A stretch of 64,000 nucleotides of DNA from Pseudomonas kielensis (lineage in GTDB: Bacteria > Pseudomonadota > Gammaproteobacteria > Pseudomonadales > Pseudomonadaceae): the NCBI RefSeq assembly GCF_014236655.1, contig NZ_JACMYG010000004.1, forward strand, positions 1 to 64,000. The letters run 5' to 3'. Within the stretch, counting starts at the first letter, position 1; every line of letters begins with the position of its first letter. The translations under genes and the position numbers were made by a program. This document shows positions 37,405-46,932 of the stretch, piece by piece. The notes beneath the pieces are model-generated. The model saw nothing but the letters and a program-made list of their open reading frames with translations, was not told where the DNA came from and did no database searches.

Positions 37405-38187
37405 ATGGAATTTTTGCTCTATCTGCTGCTGGGCGCCTGTGCAGGCGTGCTGGCCGGGCTGTTTGGGGTGGGTGGCGGGATCATCATCGTGCCGGTGCTG
37501 GTGTTCAGCTTCACCTTGCAGGGTTTTGATGCGTCGGTGCTGACCCACCTGGCCGTCGGCACGTCGCTGGCCACCATCATTTTCACCTCGATCAACGCGG
37601 TGCGCGAGCACCAGCGCAAAGGCGCGGTGCGCTGGCCGATCTTTGCCTGGATGACCCTGGGGATCCTGCTCGGGGCCGGCTTCGGCGCGTTGACCGCCGA
37701 GGCGATTTCCGGTCCGCACCTACAGAAGATCATTGGTGTGTTTGCCCTGGTGATCGCCGTGCAGATGGCCCTGGAGCTCAAGCCCAAGGCCAGTCGAACG
37801 GTTCCCGGCAAGTTCGGTCTGACCGTGGCCGGCAGCGTGATTGGCTGGGCCTCGGCGATCTTCGGGATTGGCGGCGGTTCGCTGACCGTGCCATTCCTGA
37901 CTTGGCGCAGTGTGCCAATGCAGCAGGCCGTGGCGACGTCGTCTGCCTGCGGGTTGCCGATCGCTTTGGCAAGTGCATTAAGTTTCATGATTCTGGGCTG
38001 GCATGATCCCCTGTTGCCCGCTCATAGTCTGGGTTTCGTTTATTTGCCGGCGCTGCTGGGCATTGCCCTGACCAGCATGGTCTTCGCCCGTTTTGGCGCG
38101 CGACTGGCCCACCGGTTGTCGCCGCGATTGCTGAAAAGACTGTTTGCCGCTTTGCTGTTGTGCGTGGGCACCAGTTTCCTGCTCTGA
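37405..38187 (+). CDS. TauE/SafE-family sulfite/organosulfonate exporter-like permease
   Basis: A 260-residue membrane protein with about eight spans. It starts MEFLLYLLLGACAGVLAGLFGVGGGIIIVPVLV and has the internal repeat ASAIFGIGGGSLTVPFLTW; this GxGGGxxxVP duplication defines the TauE/SafE family. It is expected to move a small anion such as sulfite, sulfoacetate or a carboxylate across the inner membrane. No metabolic genes adjoin it to narrow this. It starts 135 bases from the divergent TANGO2-like gene and precedes lgt. Confidence 0.88.
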   Translation: MEFLLYLLLGACAGVLAGLFGVGGGIIIVPVLVFSFTLQGFDASVLTHLAVGTSLATIIFTSINAVREHQRKGAVRWPIFAWMTLGILLGAGFGALTAEAISGPHLQKIIGVFALVIAVQMALELKPKASRTVPGKFGLTVAGSVIGWASAIFGIGGGSLTVPFLTWRSVPMQQAVATSSACGLPIALASALSFMILGWHDPLLPAHSLGFVYLPALLGIALTSMVFARFGARLAHRLSPRLLKRLFAALLLCVGTSFLL

Positions 38188-38269
38188 GGCAGGGCGCAAT
38201 CCTGGCTTAATCCCGGCGTGGCAGGGTCGCGCCAGGAATTTTAAGTTTCAACTCTAACGAGGAGTCGCA

Positions 38270-39085
38270 ATGCTGCCTTACCCGCAGATTGACCCGGTGG
38301 CCCTGGCCATTGGCCCGCTGAAAATCCACTGGTACGGCCTGATGTACCTGATCGGCATCGGCGGTGCCTGGCTGTTGGCGTCGCGCAGGTTGAACCGCTT
38401 CGACCCGACCTGGACCAAGGAAAAACTCTCCGACATGGTCTTCTGGATGTCGATGGGCGTGATTGTCGGTGGTCGCCTGGGGTATGTGCTGTTTTACGAC
38501 CTGAGCGCCTACCTCGCCAACCCGACCTTGATTTTCGAGGTGTGGAAGGGCGGCATGTCGTTCCACGGTGGTTTCATCGGCGTGATGCTGGCAGCCCTGT
38601 GGTTCGGCAAAAAGAACGGCAAGTCGTTCTTCCAGCTGATGGACTTCGTTGCACCGATGGTGCCGATCGGCCTGGGGGCCGGGCGGATCGGTAACTTCAT
38701 CAACGCCGAGTTGTGGGGCAAGCCGACCGACGTGCCGTGGGCCATGGTCTTCCCGTCGTTCAGCGACCCGGCCCAGTTGGCGCGCCACCCGTCGCAGCTG
38801 TATCAGTTCGCCCTCGAAGGCGTGGCGCTGTTCGCCATCCTCTGGCTGTTCTCGCGCAAGCCGCGGCCGACCATGGCGGTCTCCGGGATGTTCGCGCTGT
38901 TCTACGGAATCTTCCGCTTTGTCGTCGAGTTCTACCGCGTGCCGGACGCCCAGTTGGGCTACCTGGCGTGGAACTGGCTGACCATGGGCCAAGTATTGTG
39001 CATCCCGATGATCGTTGGCGGACTGTTCCTGATCTGGCTGGCCTATCACCGCGCACCCAAGGCACCGGCTGTCCCGGCCGCCTGA
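38270..39085 (+). CDS. lgt: Prolipoprotein diacylglyceryl transferase Lgt
   Basis: Lgt adds diacylglycerol from phosphatidylglycerol to the lipobox cysteine of lipoproteins, in the inner membrane. The 271-residue protein has about seven spans, the HGGF motif at His99, and the Lgt signature [19 protein letters not shown] near residues 139-157. A good AACGAGGAG ribosome site precedes the ATG at 38270. thyA follows 57 bases later, the usual lgt-thyA order. Confidence 0.97.
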   Translation: MLPYPQIDPVALAIGPLKIHWYGLMYLIGIGGAWLLASRRLNRFDPTWTKEKLSDMVFWMSMGVIVGGRLGYVLFYDLSAYLANPTLIFEVWKGGMSFHGGFIGVMLAALWFGKKNGKSFFQLMDFVAPMVPIGLGAGRIGNFINAELWGKPTDVPWAMVFPSFSDPAQLARHPSQLYQFALEGVALFAILWLFSRKPRPTMAVSGMFALFYGIFRFVVEFYRVPDAQLGYLAWNWLTMGQVLCIPMIVGGLFLIWLAYHRAPKAPAVPAA

Positions 39086-39142
39086 CGCTTTATATTCGAA
39101 GCGCAGGGCCGCGAGCCCTGCCTTCAAGGACACAGGTAATAC

Positions 39143-40114
39143 ATGAAGCAATATCTCGATCTGGTCGCCCACGTCATCAAGAACGGCACCAAGCAAGCCA
39201 ACCGTACCGGCGTCAACACCATCAGCTTCCCGGGTGCGATGCTGCGTTATGACCTGCAAGAAGGTTTCCCGGCGATCACCACCCGCAAGATGGCCTTCAA
39301 GTCGGCCATCGGCGAGATGTGCGGTTTCCTGCGCGGGGTCAACAACGCCGCCGAGTTCCGCGCCTTGGGCTGCAAGGTCTGGGACCAGAATGCCAATGAA
39401 AACGCGCAGTGGCTGGCCAACCCGTTCCGCCAGGGCGCAGATGACCTGGGCGAGATCTACGGCGTGCAATGGCGCAAGTGGCCAGCGTACAAGCAGATCC
39501 CCCTGAGCAACCCGGCCGCCATCGAGCAGACCCTGGCCCAGGGTTACCGGCAGATTGCCGAAGGCGAGGAAGACGGTCAGGCCTACGTGGTGCTGTACAA
39601 GGCCATCGACCAGGTTCGCCAGTGTGTCGATACCATCATCAAGGACCCGGGCAGCCGGCGTATCCTGTTCCACGGCTGGAACGTCGCCCAGCTCGATGAA
39701 ATGGCCCTGCCGCCGTGCCACCTGCTGTACCAGTTCCACCCGAATGTCGAGACCAAAGAGATCTCTTTGACCCTCTACATCCGCTCCAACGACCTGGGCC
39801 TGGGCACGCCGTTCAACCTCACCGAGGGTGCCGCGCTGCTGAGCCTGATCGGTCGCCTGACCGGTTACACGCCGCGCTGGTTCACCTATTTCATCGGCGA
39901 TGCCCACGTCTACGAAAACCACCTGGACATGCTCAACGAACAGCTCAAGCGCGAGCCGTTCCCGATGCCGCAGCTGAAAATCTCGGATCGTGTGCCGGAG
40001 TTTGCCAAGACCGGGGTGTATCAGCCGGAGTGGCTGGAGCTGATCGAGCCGGGTGATTTTTCGCTCGAAGGTTATGAGCACCACGCGCCCATGACCGCGC
40101 CGATGGCGGTCTGA
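39143..40114 (+). CDS. thyA: Thymidylate synthase ThyA (long form)
   Basis: ThyA methylates dUMP to dTMP using methylene-tetrahydrofolate. The 323-residue protein has the catalytic Cys192 in [12 protein letters not shown], the dUMP-binding [13 protein letters not shown], and [12 protein letters not shown]. It is longer than the 264-residue E. coli enzyme: the extra roughly 50 residues lie before the active site (about 85-150), as in several other Pseudomonas ThyA proteins. The dihydrofolate reductase that recycles its folate product is encoded at 52610. Confidence 0.97.
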   Translation: MKQYLDLVAHVIKNGTKQANRTGVNTISFPGAMLRYDLQEGFPAITTRKMAFKSAIGEMCGFLRGVNNAAEFRALGCKVWDQNANENAQWLANPFRQGADDLGEIYGVQWRKWPAYKQIPLSNPAAIEQTLAQGYRQIAEGEEDGQAYVVLYKAIDQVRQCVDTIIKDPGSRRILFHGWNVAQLDEMALPPCHLLYQFHPNVETKEISLTLYIRSNDLGLGTPFNLTEGAALLSLIGRLTGYTPRWFTYFIGDAHVYENHLDMLNEQLKREPFPMPQLKISDRVPEFAKTGVYQPEWLELIEPGDFSLEGYEHHAPMTAPMAV

Positions 40115-40133
40115 CAAGCCATACGCAACACCC

Positions 40134-40227
40134 CTGTGGGAGCGGGCTTGCCCGCGATGGGGCCGGTACAGCCAACATTTATGGCCCCTGACCCACCGCC
40201 ATCCCGGGCAAGCCCGGTCCCACAGTG
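40134..40227. repeat. REPIN between thyA and cadR
   Basis: The forward arm TGTGGGAGCGGGCTTGCCCGCGATGG and an inverted arm (CCCGGGCAAGCCCGGTCCCACA) enclose a core with GGCCGGTACAGCCAACA, similar to the one at 29850-29870. It fills the gap between the convergent thyA and cadR genes. Confidence 0.9.
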
Positions 40228-40240
40228 TTTTGTGATGTGC

Positions 40241-40690
40241 CTAGTGGCCGTGGCTGCGGCCTACGTGGGAATGTTCGACCTCCGTTGCAACCACTCCGCC
40301 ACTGACTTCCAGGCGCTGCAAGATCCCGCACTGTTCGATATCCGGCCCTTCGCTGCAGCGTTGGCGCAGGTCGATGAGTTGCGCCTGCAGGGCGAGCAGG
40401 CCGTCGATCCGTGCCTTGACGTGGTGGATGTGTTCGTCGATCAGGGCGTTCACGCTTTCGCACTGGTCCTGTGGACTGTCGCGCAGGCCCAGCAGGCTGC
40501 GGATTTCTTCGAGGGTCATGTCCAGGGTGCGGCAGTTGCGGATGAAGGTCAGGCGCTCGGCATGGGCCTGGGTGTAGACGCGGTAGTTGCCGTCGCTGCG
40601 GGCCGGCTCCGGCAGCAGGCCTTCACGCTCGTAGTAGCGGATGGTTTCGACGGCGCAATCGGTCAGTTTCGCCAGTTCTCCGATCTTCAT
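40241..40690 (-). CDS. cadR: MerR-family Cd(II)/Pb(II)/Zn(II)-responsive regulator CadR
   Basis: A 149-residue MerR regulator that twists the cadA promoter when metal binds. The winged-helix domain (MKIGELAKLTDCAVETIRYYEREGL) is followed by the dimer helix and metal site with Cys77, Cys112 and Cys121. The tail EHSHVGRSHGH is His-rich, as in CadR, where it contributes to metal binding. The ATG at 40690 gives the canonical start; upstream codons run through the operator. It is divergent from cadA with the operator between them. Confidence 0.92.
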   Translation of the reverse strand: MKIGELAKLTDCAVETIRYYEREGLLPEPARSDGNYRVYTQAHAERLTFIRNCRTLDMTLEEIRSLLGLRDSPQDQCESVNALIDEHIHHVKARIDGLLALQAQLIDLRQRCSEGPDIEQCGILQRLEVSGGVVATEVEHSHVGRSHGH

Positions 40691-40713
40691 CGCGATAATC
40701 TCCAAATGGGTGC

Positions 40714-40744
40714 TTGACCCTATAGTGGCTACAGGGTCTTTACT
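40714..40744 (+). promoter_or_regulatory. cadA promoter with CadR operator
   Basis: A -35 TTGACC (40714-40719) and a weak -10 TTTACT (40739-40744) are separated by 19 bases, the over-long spacing typical of MerR-controlled promoters. The dyad ACCCTATAGTGGCTACAGGGT (40717-40737) fills the spacer with 5-bp arms ACCCT/AGGGT. Confidence 0.85.
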
Positions 40745-40775
40745 TGGCAACAGGCACCTACACGGACGCGACCTG

Positions 40776-43043
40776 ATGAGCGATTCCCAGCACACCCACA
40801 AACCCGGTACTGCGCATGAGCACAGTCACGGGGACAAACTTCAACCGGTAGATAAACACGATCACGCTAGCCACGGCGGCTCCTGCTGCTCAAGTGCAGC
40901 GCCTGCGCTGGTCAAAATCAGTGACGCGCCCACCGAGGGCGCTCGCCTGAGTCGTTTCCGCATCGAGGCCATGGACTGCCCGACGGAACAGACGCTGATC
41001 CAGAACAAGCTCGGCAAGTTGGCCGGCGTGCAGCAACTGGAGTTCAACCTGATCAACCGGGTGCTGGGCGTGACCCACGACCTGCCGACCACGGCGCCGA
41101 TCATCGACGCGATCAAATCCATCGGCATGCTGGCCGAGCCGATCGAAGACGGCGCGCAGGCGGATGACAGTCGCGCGGCGCCGATGAAAAAGCCCTGGTG
41201 GCCGCTGGCGCTTTCCGGGGTCACGGCACTGGCCGCCGAAGTGATCCACTTCACCAGCTCCGCACCGACCTGGGTGGTGGCGCTGGTCGCGCTGGTTTCG
41301 ATTCTCAGCGGCGGTCTGGGCACCTATAAAAAGGGCTGGATTGCCCTGAAGAACCTCAACCTGAACATCAATGCCCTGATGAGCATCGCGGTGACCGGCG
41401 CCGTGCTGATCGGCCAATGGCCGGAAGCGGCGATGGTGATGTTCCTGTTCACCGTGGCCGAGCTGATCGAAGCCAAATCCCTCGACCGCGCGCGCAATGC
41501 CATCAGCGGCCTGATGCAGATGACCCCGGAACAGGTCACGGTGCAGCAGGCCGACGGTTCATGGGTCGAACGTGAGGCTAAAAGTGTTGAGCTGGGCGCG
41601 TTAGTACGGGTTCGCCCGGGTGAACGCATTGGCCTGGACGGCGAAGTGGTCGCCGGCAACTCGACCATCGACCAGGCGCCCATTACCGGGGAAAGCCTGC
41701 CGGTGGAGAAGACAGTGGGCGACAAGGTGTTCGCCGGCACCATCAACCAGGCCGGCGCCCTGGAGTACCGGGTAACCGCCGCCGCCAACCACTCGACCCT
41801 GGCGCGGATCATCCACGCCGTGGAAGAAGCCCAGGGCGCGCGTGCGCCGACCCAGCGTTTTGTCGACAGCTTCTCGAAAATCTACACCCCGGTGGTGTTC
41901 GTCTTTGCCCTCGGTGTGGCGCTGATTCCACCGTTGTTCATGGGCGCGGCCTGGTTCGACTGGATCTACCGCGCGCTGGTGCTGCTGGTGGTGGCGTGCC
42001 CTTGTGCGCTGGTGATTTCCACCCCGGTAACCATCGTCAGCGGCCTGGCGGCGGCTGCGCGCAAAGGCATCCTGATCAAGGGGGGCGTGTACCTGGAGGG
42101 CGGCTACAAGCTCGACTTCCTGGCCTTGGACAAGACCGGCACCATTACCCATGGCAAGCCGGTGCAAACCGACTACCTGGCGCTGGACCCCACGGTCGAG
42201 ACCCGCGCTCAGGTGCTTGCCGCCAGCCTCGCTGGACGCTCCGACCACCCGGTATCGCTGGCCATCGCCAAGGCGGCTGTGGATAAAGACCTGAGCCTGC
42301 TCGCTGTGGATAACTTCGCAGCCCTGGCCGGCCGTGGTGTGCGTGGCGAGATCGACGGCCAGGCCTACCATCTGGGCAACCATCGCCTGGTGGAGGAGCT
42401 GGGCCTGTGCTCGCCAGCGCTGGAAGAAAAACTCTCCGCCCTGGAAGAACAAGGCAAGACCGTGGTCCTGTTGCTCGACGCCTCTGGCCCGCTGGCCCTG
42501 TTTGCCGTAGCCGACACGGTCAAGGAATCCAGCCGCGAGGCCATTGAGCAGTTGCATGCGCTGGGGGTGAAAACCCTGATGCTGACCGGCGACAACCCGC
42601 ACACGGCGCGGGCGATTGCCGCGCAGGTGGGCATCGACCAGGCCCAGGGTGACTTGCTGCCAACCGACAAGCTCAAGGCGATCGAGGACTTGTATGCCCA
42701 GGGGCACCGAGTCGGCATGGTGGGCGACGGGATCAACGACGCGCCGGCGCTGGCCCGGGCCGAGATCGGGTTCGCCATGGCGGCGGCCGGTACCGATACC
42801 GCCATCGAGACCGCTGATGTCGCCCTGATGGACGACGATCTGCGCAAGATTCCAGCGTTTATTCGCCTGTCACGCCAGACGTCCCATATCCTCACGCAAA
42901 ATATCGCCCTGGCCCTGGTCATCAAGGCGATCTTTCTTGGGGTAACCTTCTTCGGACTGGCCACCATGTGGATGGCCGTGTTTGCCGACATGGGCGTGGC
43001 CCTGCTGGTGGTGTTCAACGGTCTGCGCCTGCTGCGCAAATAA
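40776..43043 (+). CDS. cadA: Cd(II)/Zn(II)/Pb(II)-exporting P1B-type ATPase CadA
   Basis: CadA pumps divalent soft metals out of the cytoplasm. The 755-residue protein starts with a His/Cys-rich tail (12 His in the first 60 residues and SCCSS), then a heavy-metal-associated domain with MDCPTEQ. P-type ATPase landmarks follow: TGES in the actuator domain, the transmembrane metal site CPC in VACPCALVIS, the phosphorylation site DKTGTITHG, the HP locus (SDHPVSLA), TGDNPHTARAI, and MVGDGINDAPALARA. The ATG at 40776 was chosen because it lies just after the CadR operator; upstream codons overlap the promoter and cadR. Confidence 0.95.
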   Translation: MSDSQHTHKPGTAHEHSHGDKLQPVDKHDHASHGGSCCSSAAPALVKISDAPTEGARLSRFRIEAMDCPTEQTLIQNKLGKLAGVQQLEFNLINRVLGVTHDLPTTAPIIDAIKSIGMLAEPIEDGAQADDSRAAPMKKPWWPLALSGVTALAAEVIHFTSSAPTWVVALVALVSILSGGLGTYKKGWIALKNLNLNINALMSIAVTGAVLIGQWPEAAMVMFLFTVAELIEAKSLDRARNAISGLMQMTPEQVTVQQADGSWVEREAKSVELGALVRVRPGERIGLDGEVVAGNSTIDQAPITGESLPVEKTVGDKVFAGTINQAGALEYRVTAAANHSTLARIIHAVEEAQGARAPTQRFVDSFSKIYTPVVFVFALGVALIPPLFMGAAWFDWIYRALVLLVVACPCALVISTPVTIVSGLAAAARKGILIKGGVYLEGGYKLDFLALDKTGTITHGKPVQTDYLALDPTVETRAQVLAASLAGRSDHPVSLAIAKAAVDKDLSLLAVDNFAALAGRGVRGEIDGQAYHLGNHRLVEELGLCSPALEEKLSALEEQGKTVVLLLDASGPLALFAVADTVKESSREAIEQLHALGVKTLMLTGDNPHTARAIAAQVGIDQAQGDLLPTDKLKAIEDLYAQGHRVGMVGDGINDAPALARAEIGFAMAAAGTDTAIETADVALMDDDLRKIPAFIRLSRQTSHILTQNIALALVIKAIFLGVTFFGLATMWMAVFADMGVALLVVFNGLRLLRK

Positions 43044-43059
43044 ACAAAGAGAGGCTGAT

Positions 43060-43923
43060 GTGCTGAGTGCCGAGCTGAAGGCTTTTTACATGGTCGCGCG
43101 TTTGGGCAGTATTACCCTGGCAGCGAAAAAGCTCGGCCTGAGCCAGCCCACGGTGACGACCCAGATTCGCCACCTGGAGAGTCAGTACTCGGTCGAGCTG
43201 TTCTACCGCGGCGGGCGCCGCCTGACTGTCAGCGAGGAGGGCGCGCGCCTGCTGCCCATGGTCAAGACACTGCTGCAGCAGGAAGCCGACATCGAGTTTT
43301 TCCTGCGCAACAGTGGTCAGGTCCAGGGGGCATTGCGCATCGCCGCGACCGCGCCGTATTACATTCTCGACCTGGTGAAAGCTTTCCGCGAGCGGCTGCC
43401 CCAGGTGGAGGTCTCGGTGGAAATCGGCAACTCCCAGCAGGTTCTCGAAGCCTTGGAGGACTACCGGGTGGACCTGGCCGCGTCCTCGCAACTGCTGGAA
43501 GACACCCGTTTGATCCGCCGGGTGCTGGGCAGCGATCCGTTGGTGCTGGCCGTGCACCGCAATCATCCGCTGGCGGTACACGACCACGTGCCGCTGAGCG
43601 CCTTGGCCGGGCATACCCTGTTGATGCGCGAGAGCGGCTCGACCACCCGCCGCCTGACCGAAGAATTGCTCGCCAGTGCCGGGGTGGGGTTTGGCCCGCT
43701 GCTGGAAATCGGCAGCCGCGAATCGATTCGTGAAGCGGTACTGCGCAATATCGGCATCAGCATCATCGCCCGCCAGGAAGTGCCCCATGACCCGCAACTG
43801 CGGGTGTTGAGCATCGAGAACGCGCCGCAGATCCCGGAATACCTGTATTGCCTCAAGGAGCGCAAGAGCGCCCGGTTGCCGGCGGCGTTTCTGGGTTTGG
43901 CGCAGGAAATGGCGCCGGCCTGA
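43060..43923 (+). CDS. LysR-family regulator of 2-aminoethylphosphonate genes
   Basis: A 287-residue LysR activator. The helix-turn-helix (residues 1-60) reads AELKAFYMVARLGSITLAAKKLGLSQPTVTTQIRHLE, and the effector domain starts around ALRIAATAPYYILDLVKAFRERLPQVEV. Its size and place before a phosphonate transporter fit the phosphonate-linked LysR subfamily, so it probably senses aminoethylphosphonate or a product. The GTG at 43060 has a GAGAGG box and lies 16 bases after cadA, so some readthrough from cadA is possible. It is transcribed in the same direction as its presumed target operon, 158 bases upstream. Confidence 0.85.
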   Translation: MLSAELKAFYMVARLGSITLAAKKLGLSQPTVTTQIRHLESQYSVELFYRGGRRLTVSEEGARLLPMVKTLLQQEADIEFFLRNSGQVQGALRIAATAPYYILDLVKAFRERLPQVEVSVEIGNSQQVLEALEDYRVDLAASSQLLEDTRLIRRVLGSDPLVLAVHRNHPLAVHDHVPLSALAGHTLLMRESGSTTRRLTEELLASAGVGFGPLLEIGSRESIREAVLRNIGISIIARQEVPHDPQLRVLSIENAPQIPEYLYCLKERKSARLPAAFLGLAQEMAPA

Positions 43924-44081
43924 GATCTACGGTGCCAGCACTGGCGCATCGCAGACAGCCGCTGCTGTAGGTGCTGAACCAAAATCCCCCAATACCACTA
44001 TCAGCGGTTTTTGCCTCGCTGCCACACGAACTACGCATTCGCTCCCTAGGATGGCCCACATCTGCTTGATGAGGTCCGTCC

Positions 44082-45158
44082 ATGAACCACTCGAATGCAA
44101 CTGCCCAGGTTTTCCCCGGCACCCCGATGAAGGTGCGCGGTATCGAGAAGCGCTTCGGCGCCTTCACCGCGCTGGATAACGTGTCACTGGACGTGCAGGC
44201 CGGTGAACTGGTGTGCCTGCTCGGTCCCTCGGGCTGCGGCAAGACCACCTTGCTGCGGTGCATTGCCGGCCTGGAGCGCCAGGATCGCGGCGAGTTGTAC
44301 CTGGGGGATCGTGACGTTTCCCGTCTGGCCCCACAGGCCCGGGACTACGGGATTCTGTTCCAGTCCTACGCACTGTTTCCCAACCTCAGCGTCGAAGCCA
44401 ACATTGCCTACGGCCTGGCCGGCAGTGGCCGTGAGCAAGTGCGCCAGCGCGTGGCGCAGATGCTCGAGCTGGTGGGCCTGACCGGCAGTGAAAAGAAATA
44501 CCCCGGCCAGTTGTCTGGTGGCCAGCAACAGCGCGTGGCACTGGCCCGGGCCTTGGCGCCGGCGCCTTCACTGCTGCTGCTGGACGAGCCGATGTCGGCC
44601 CTCGATGCCCGGGTTCGCGAGCATCTGTGCACCGAGTTGCGCCAATTGCAGCGCAGCCTGGGCATCACCACCCTGATGGTGACCCACAACCAGGACGAGG
44701 CCATGCTGATGGCCGACCGCATTGCCGTGATGAACAACGGCAAGGTCGAGCAGTACGCCACCCCGCAGGAAATCTACAACCGCCCGGCCACCCCATTCGT
44801 TGCCGAGTTCGTCGGCCAGGGCAACTGGTTGCCGTTCCAGCGCAGCAGTGACAGCCACGCCCATGTCGGTGGGATGCCCGTGCGCCTGGCCGATAACAGC
44901 GGTAAAGCGGCGTCTGGCCGGCTGTTCTGTCGCCCGGAAGCCATCAGCGTCAACCCGCTGGTGCATGAGGAAAACTTGTTCCCGGCCAAGGTGCGTGAGA
45001 TCACCTTCCTGGGCAATCGCTGCCGCATGAGCTTTGAGCTCAATCACCTGCCAGGCCATGCGCTGCTCGCCGAGCTGGCACCCGAAGCCATGCCGCGTCT
45101 CGGTGCCCAGGACATCATGGTCGCCTTGCCACCGCGCAGCCTGCAGGTGTTTGCCTGA
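44082..45158 (+). CDS. phnT: 2-Aminoethylphosphonate ABC transporter ATP-binding protein (PhnT type)
   Basis: A 358-residue import ATPase. Motifs are Walker A GPSGCGKTT near residue 47, signature [15 protein letters not shown], Walker B LLLLDEPMSALDARV, and H-loop THNQDEAM. The C-terminal TOBE_2 region (about 280-350) places it with the PotA/FbpC-like importers. It is assigned to phosphonate uptake from its operon partners: a fused permease, a matching binding protein and phosphonate-linked oxidoreductases. The stop and next start overlap by one base. Confidence 0.85.
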   Translation: MNHSNATAQVFPGTPMKVRGIEKRFGAFTALDNVSLDVQAGELVCLLGPSGCGKTTLLRCIAGLERQDRGELYLGDRDVSRLAPQARDYGILFQSYALFPNLSVEANIAYGLAGSGREQVRQRVAQMLELVGLTGSEKKYPGQLSGGQQQRVALARALAPAPSLLLLDEPMSALDARVREHLCTELRQLQRSLGITTLMVTHNQDEAMLMADRIAVMNNGKVEQYATPQEIYNRPATPFVAEFVGQGNWLPFQRSSDSHAHVGGMPVRLADNSGKAASGRLFCRPEAISVNPLVHEENLFPAKVREITFLGNRCRMSFELNHLPGHALLAELAPEAMPRLGAQDIMVALPPRSLQVFA

Positions 45159-46882
45159 TGAGCACGCAAATGGCCCTGCCGATACCGCACAAGCAGGTTC
45201 GGCAGACGTCCCGAGCCCAGATCGGCGACCGGATTTTTGTCCTCGGCGGCAAGGTCCTGCTCCTGTGCCTGCTCAGCGTCGCGGTGTTGATGCCGTTGCT
45301 GGCGATCTTCTGGCGCGGCTTCAGCAATGATGCCGGGCAGGGGGGTGGCCTGGTCGCCGCCCGCGAGCTGCTGACCAGTGCCAACTTTCACTGGTTGCTC
45401 GGCAACAGCCTGAAAGTGTCCCTCAGCGTCGCGGCCATTGTGGTCCCGCTGGCCTACCTGTTTGCCTACGCCCTGCAGCGCACGCTGATCCCCGGCAAGG
45501 CCATCTGGCGCGGCCTGTCGCTGCTGCCGTTGATGGCGCCATCGATGCTGCCGGGCATCGCGCTGGTGTACCTGTTCGGTAACCAGGGCCTGCTGCGTGG
45601 GCTGCTGTCGGACAACATCTACGGTTTCTGGGGCATCGTGCTGGGCGAGGTGATCTACACCTTTCCCCACGCCTTGATGATCCTGCTGTCGGCGCTGTCC
45701 CTGGCGGATGCGCGGCTGTTCGACGCCGCGTCGAGCATGGGCGCCAGCCCATCCAGGGCCTTTCGCAGCATCACCTGGCCGGCGACGCGCCAGGCGGTGT
45801 TCGCCGCGTTCTGCCTGGTGTTCACCCTGACCATCACCGACTTCGGCGTGCCGGTGGTGGTCGGTGGCGACTATCAGGTGTTGGCGCTGGAAGCCTACAA
45901 GGCGGTGGTCGGCCAGCAGCAATTCGGTCGCGGTGCGCTGATCGGCATGGTCCTGTTGGTGCCGGCACTGCTCAGCTTTGCGGTCGATGCCTGGTTGCGT
46001 CGTCGCCATGGCGACTCCATGAGCGGCCGGGCGCAAGTCTTCCAACCGGCGCCGTCGCGACTGCGGGATGGCTGTTACCTGGGCATCGTGCTGGTGATCT
46101 GCGCCGTGCTGTTGCTGGTGTTCGGCATGGCGGTGTACTCCTCGCTGGTGAAATTCTGGCCGTACAACCTGTCGTTGTCGCTCAAGCACTATCAGTTCGG
46201 CGACACCGCAGGCGGTGGCTGGCTGGCCTATGGCAACAGCGTGAAGATGGCCCTGTGCTCGGCGCTGATCGGCAGCGGGCTGATCTTCACCGGCGCCTAC
46301 CTGATGGAAAAGACCCGTGGCCAGCGTGGCCTGAACCTGGCGCTGCGCATGCTCAGCTTTGTGCCGATGGCGGTGCCGGGGCTGGTCCTGGGCTTGGGCT
46401 ACGTATTCTTCTTCAACCTCAACGGCAACCCGCTGCATGTGCTCTACGGCACCATGACCCTGCTGGTGGTGTGCACCATTGCGCACTACCTGACCACCGC
46501 CCAAATGACCGCCACCACCGCGCTGCGCCAACTCGACGCAGAGTTCGAAGCCGCCGCGCTGTCGCTCAAGGCGCCGCTGTACCGCCACTATTTGCGCGTC
46601 ACCGTGCCGATCTGCCTGCCGGCGCTGCTGGACATCGTGCGCTACCTGTTCGTCTCGGCCATGACCACCGTCTCGGCGGCGATCTTCCTCTACAGCCCCG
46701 ACACCATCCTCGCGGCGGTGGCGGTCCTGAACATGGACGACGCCGGCAACGTCGGCGGTGCCGCCGCCATGTCGACCCTGATCCTGTTCACCTCGGCGGG
46801 CGTGTCCCTGCTCCTGGCCTGGGCCTCGCGCGGCTTGCTGCGGCGCTCCCAGGCCTGGCGCCAGACCGCGCCCGGCAACTGA
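45158..46882 (+). CDS. phnU: 2-Aminoethylphosphonate ABC transporter permease, fused (PhnU type)
   Basis: A 574-residue membrane protein containing two permease units in one chain. Each has an EAA-type loop: DAASSMGASPSRAFRSITWPATR near residue 190 and EAAALSLKAPLYRHYLRVTVP near residue 465. About twelve spans are predicted, starting VLLLCLLSVAVLMPLLAIFW. This fused layout matches the putative aminoethylphosphonate permeases and also ferric-iron FbpB proteins; the operon context favours phosphonate. It overlaps phnT by one base. Confidence 0.83.
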   Translation: MSTQMALPIPHKQVRQTSRAQIGDRIFVLGGKVLLLCLLSVAVLMPLLAIFWRGFSNDAGQGGGLVAARELLTSANFHWLLGNSLKVSLSVAAIVVPLAYLFAYALQRTLIPGKAIWRGLSLLPLMAPSMLPGIALVYLFGNQGLLRGLLSDNIYGFWGIVLGEVIYTFPHALMILLSALSLADARLFDAASSMGASPSRAFRSITWPATRQAVFAAFCLVFTLTITDFGVPVVVGGDYQVLALEAYKAVVGQQQFGRGALIGMVLLVPALLSFAVDAWLRRRHGDSMSGRAQVFQPAPSRLRDGCYLGIVLVICAVLLLVFGMAVYSSLVKFWPYNLSLSLKHYQFGDTAGGGWLAYGNSVKMALCSALIGSGLIFTGAYLMEKTRGQRGLNLALRMLSFVPMAVPGLVLGLGYVFFFNLNGNPLHVLYGTMTLLVVCTIAHYLTTAQMTATTALRQLDAEFEAAALSLKAPLYRHYLRVTVPICLPALLDIVRYLFVSAMTTVSAAIFLYSPDTILAAVAVLNMDDAGNVGGAAAMSTLILFTSAGVSLLLAWASRGLLRRSQAWRQTAPGN

Positions 46883-46932
46883 ATCGACTCAACCCCACAA
46901 CCCTCTGATCCGCACCTGAAAGGAACCGCACC

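Noticed and set aside
38207..40117. 636-codon open frame on the minus strand across lgt and thyA
   Set aside because: It is a shadow of two well-identified plus-strand genes; high GC makes long antisense frames common here, and the translation has no recognisable domain.
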